The notes under the pieces are model-generated. The model was given only the letters and a program-made list of their open reading frames with translations, searched no databases and was not told the origin of the DNA. 64,000 bases of DNA from Thunnus maccoyii (lineage: Eukaryota; Chordata; Actinopteri; Scombriformes; Scombridae): positions 24,885,067-24,949,066 of the forward strand of contig NC_056545.1 of NCBI RefSeq assembly GCF_910596095.1, read 5' to 3'. Both the position numbers and the translations under genes were made by a program. How positions within the stretch are numbered: the stretch's first letter is position 1; each line of letters begins with the position of its first letter. This document shows positions 62,957 through 64,000 of this stretch, piece by piece.

Positions 62957-63647
62957 TTAAAGGTATACTATGCAGGATTTGTCGGTTGGTGTTTGTCAAC
63001 ACAGCATTCAAAGTTGGCCCCTCCTCCCCGGCTTGAGCGAGTGAGAGAGAGAGCAGCAGTGGTCGAGCAAGCTAGAGAGCGAATGAAAAGAGCGAGCGGT
63101 GCTGGCGAGAACAAAGCCATGAATCAGATAAATAAAATGTTGTTTTCTGATTGTTTCACAGCGGTTACGTTGTAAAGCACAAATAAACAACCCTGCAGGA
63201 AGATGCCATGTTGCCAGATTTTGTGTGAATGCAGAGCTTCATCCTGTCCGCTTTGGCCTTTCTGCTCTGCATGTGTGTAGCTCAGCCCCGCCCTCAGTCT
63301 AGCAGACACACAGACCTGCAGCTCTTTATACATCCACGACACAGAGACAGAGAGCAGAGTGGAGCAGAGTGGAGCAGAGGAGCAACGGAGACAGCGATGT
63401 TACTTGGTTGCTACACTACCTGTCCCAACCTCACACCCTGCGTGCTATTATTGGCTACACACCCACTGCCCATGGGTTGATGCCCAGAAGCGTCCAGAAC
63501 ACAGCAAATAATAAAAAAAAATACAGGCAGAGGGCAGAGTCTCTGTAGATAAATACTCCACCACACACTTCTAGTGCGTCATAAGTGATGATTGTGAGGG
63601 AGTCTATACATTGTTTTTTAGGAAAATCCTGCATAGTATACCTTTAA
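62957..63647. mobile_element. Non-autonomous DNA transposon, 691 bp, TTAA ends
   Basis: Left end TTAAAGGTATACTATGCAGG and right end CCTGCATAGTATACCTTTAA are perfect inverse complements, and the match continues to about 24 bp. The inner sequence is GC-richer, with GAGAGAGAG and CAGAGTGGAGCAGAG low-complexity words. No transposase ORF. This is the best-preserved termini pair in the window. Confidence 0.8.
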
Positions 63648-64000
63648 TGTCAGGATATGTCATTATGGGAGCCCAAACTTGGGAAGTATTTAAAGTTTAA
63701 CCCATTAGCAGAATCCAACCCATTAAACACTAATACGCACATAAACACCCACTAGAAAAGGGAGTCTAGCTTGATGAAATTGGCAGTGTACGGGAACAGT
63801 AAGTGGAGAAGTAGACATTTTGTCCTTGGAACATGGCAGGGATGGTGCCAGCGCTTAAAAGGAGAAGTGGGGTGACAAAACACACACCAACACATTAGCT
63901 TATTTGAGGAGCTAATTATTTTCAGCCACATTTTACACATGATGTGAATAATGTGTCAGCTCAGCACAGATAACTAAAGGCAAAGTTCAATTTGTACAGC
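63648..64000. other. Right edge, nothing recognised
   Basis: AT-rich non-coding sequence. It could be part of a 3' UTR if the minus-strand poly(A) signal near 62,590 is real. Confidence 0.35.

Overview
The window is nuclear DNA of a ray-finned fish, most likely a percomorph teleost. It holds small exons with GT-AG introns, AT-rich introns full of short inverted-repeat transposons and LINE fragments, many microsatellites, and three vertebrate genes that I recognise from their protein sequence. No prokaryotic, CRISPR or operon structure is present.

Layout. Bases 1-25,960 contain no gene I can support. They hold repeats, a few stretches that look like conserved non-coding DNA, and one GC-rich block near 4,455-4,920 that could be a first exon and promoter on the minus strand. 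Bases 25,960-42,870 (minus strand) carry rps6ka4, encoding MSK2, with a 2.3-kb 3' UTR, 18 coding exons and an open frame of 784 codons plus stop. Bases 45,400-54,910 (minus strand) carry stip1, encoding the HSP70/HSP90 organising protein HOP, with 14 coding exons, 542 codons plus stop, and a heat-shock element next to a TATA box. Bases 58,990-62,214 (plus strand) carry spata22, the meiotic partner of MEIOB. Its reading frame breaks in the sixth coding exon as sequenced. After it come a possible poly(A) signal for a minus-strand neighbour and another short transposon.

rps6ka4 and stip1 are head-to-tail on the minus strand. stip1 and spata22 are divergent, 4.7 kb apart. Human RPS6KA4 and STIP1 also lie near each other at 11q13, so part of this order looks ancestral. 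The three genes act in different processes (nuclear stress and mitogen kinase signalling, chaperone relay, meiotic recombination), and I see no sign that they form one system.

The most useful observations are: the spata22 frame break, a complete heat-shock element in the stip1 core promoter with a foldback transposon inserted just upstream, an MSK1-like serine-rich tail on an MSK2 protein, a 1.87-kb inverted repeat in rps6ka4 intron 1, and at least six unrelated-looking short elements that all have TTAAA...TTTAA ends. Exon coordinates were worked out by eye from splice sites, reading phase and family similarity. No database search was run.
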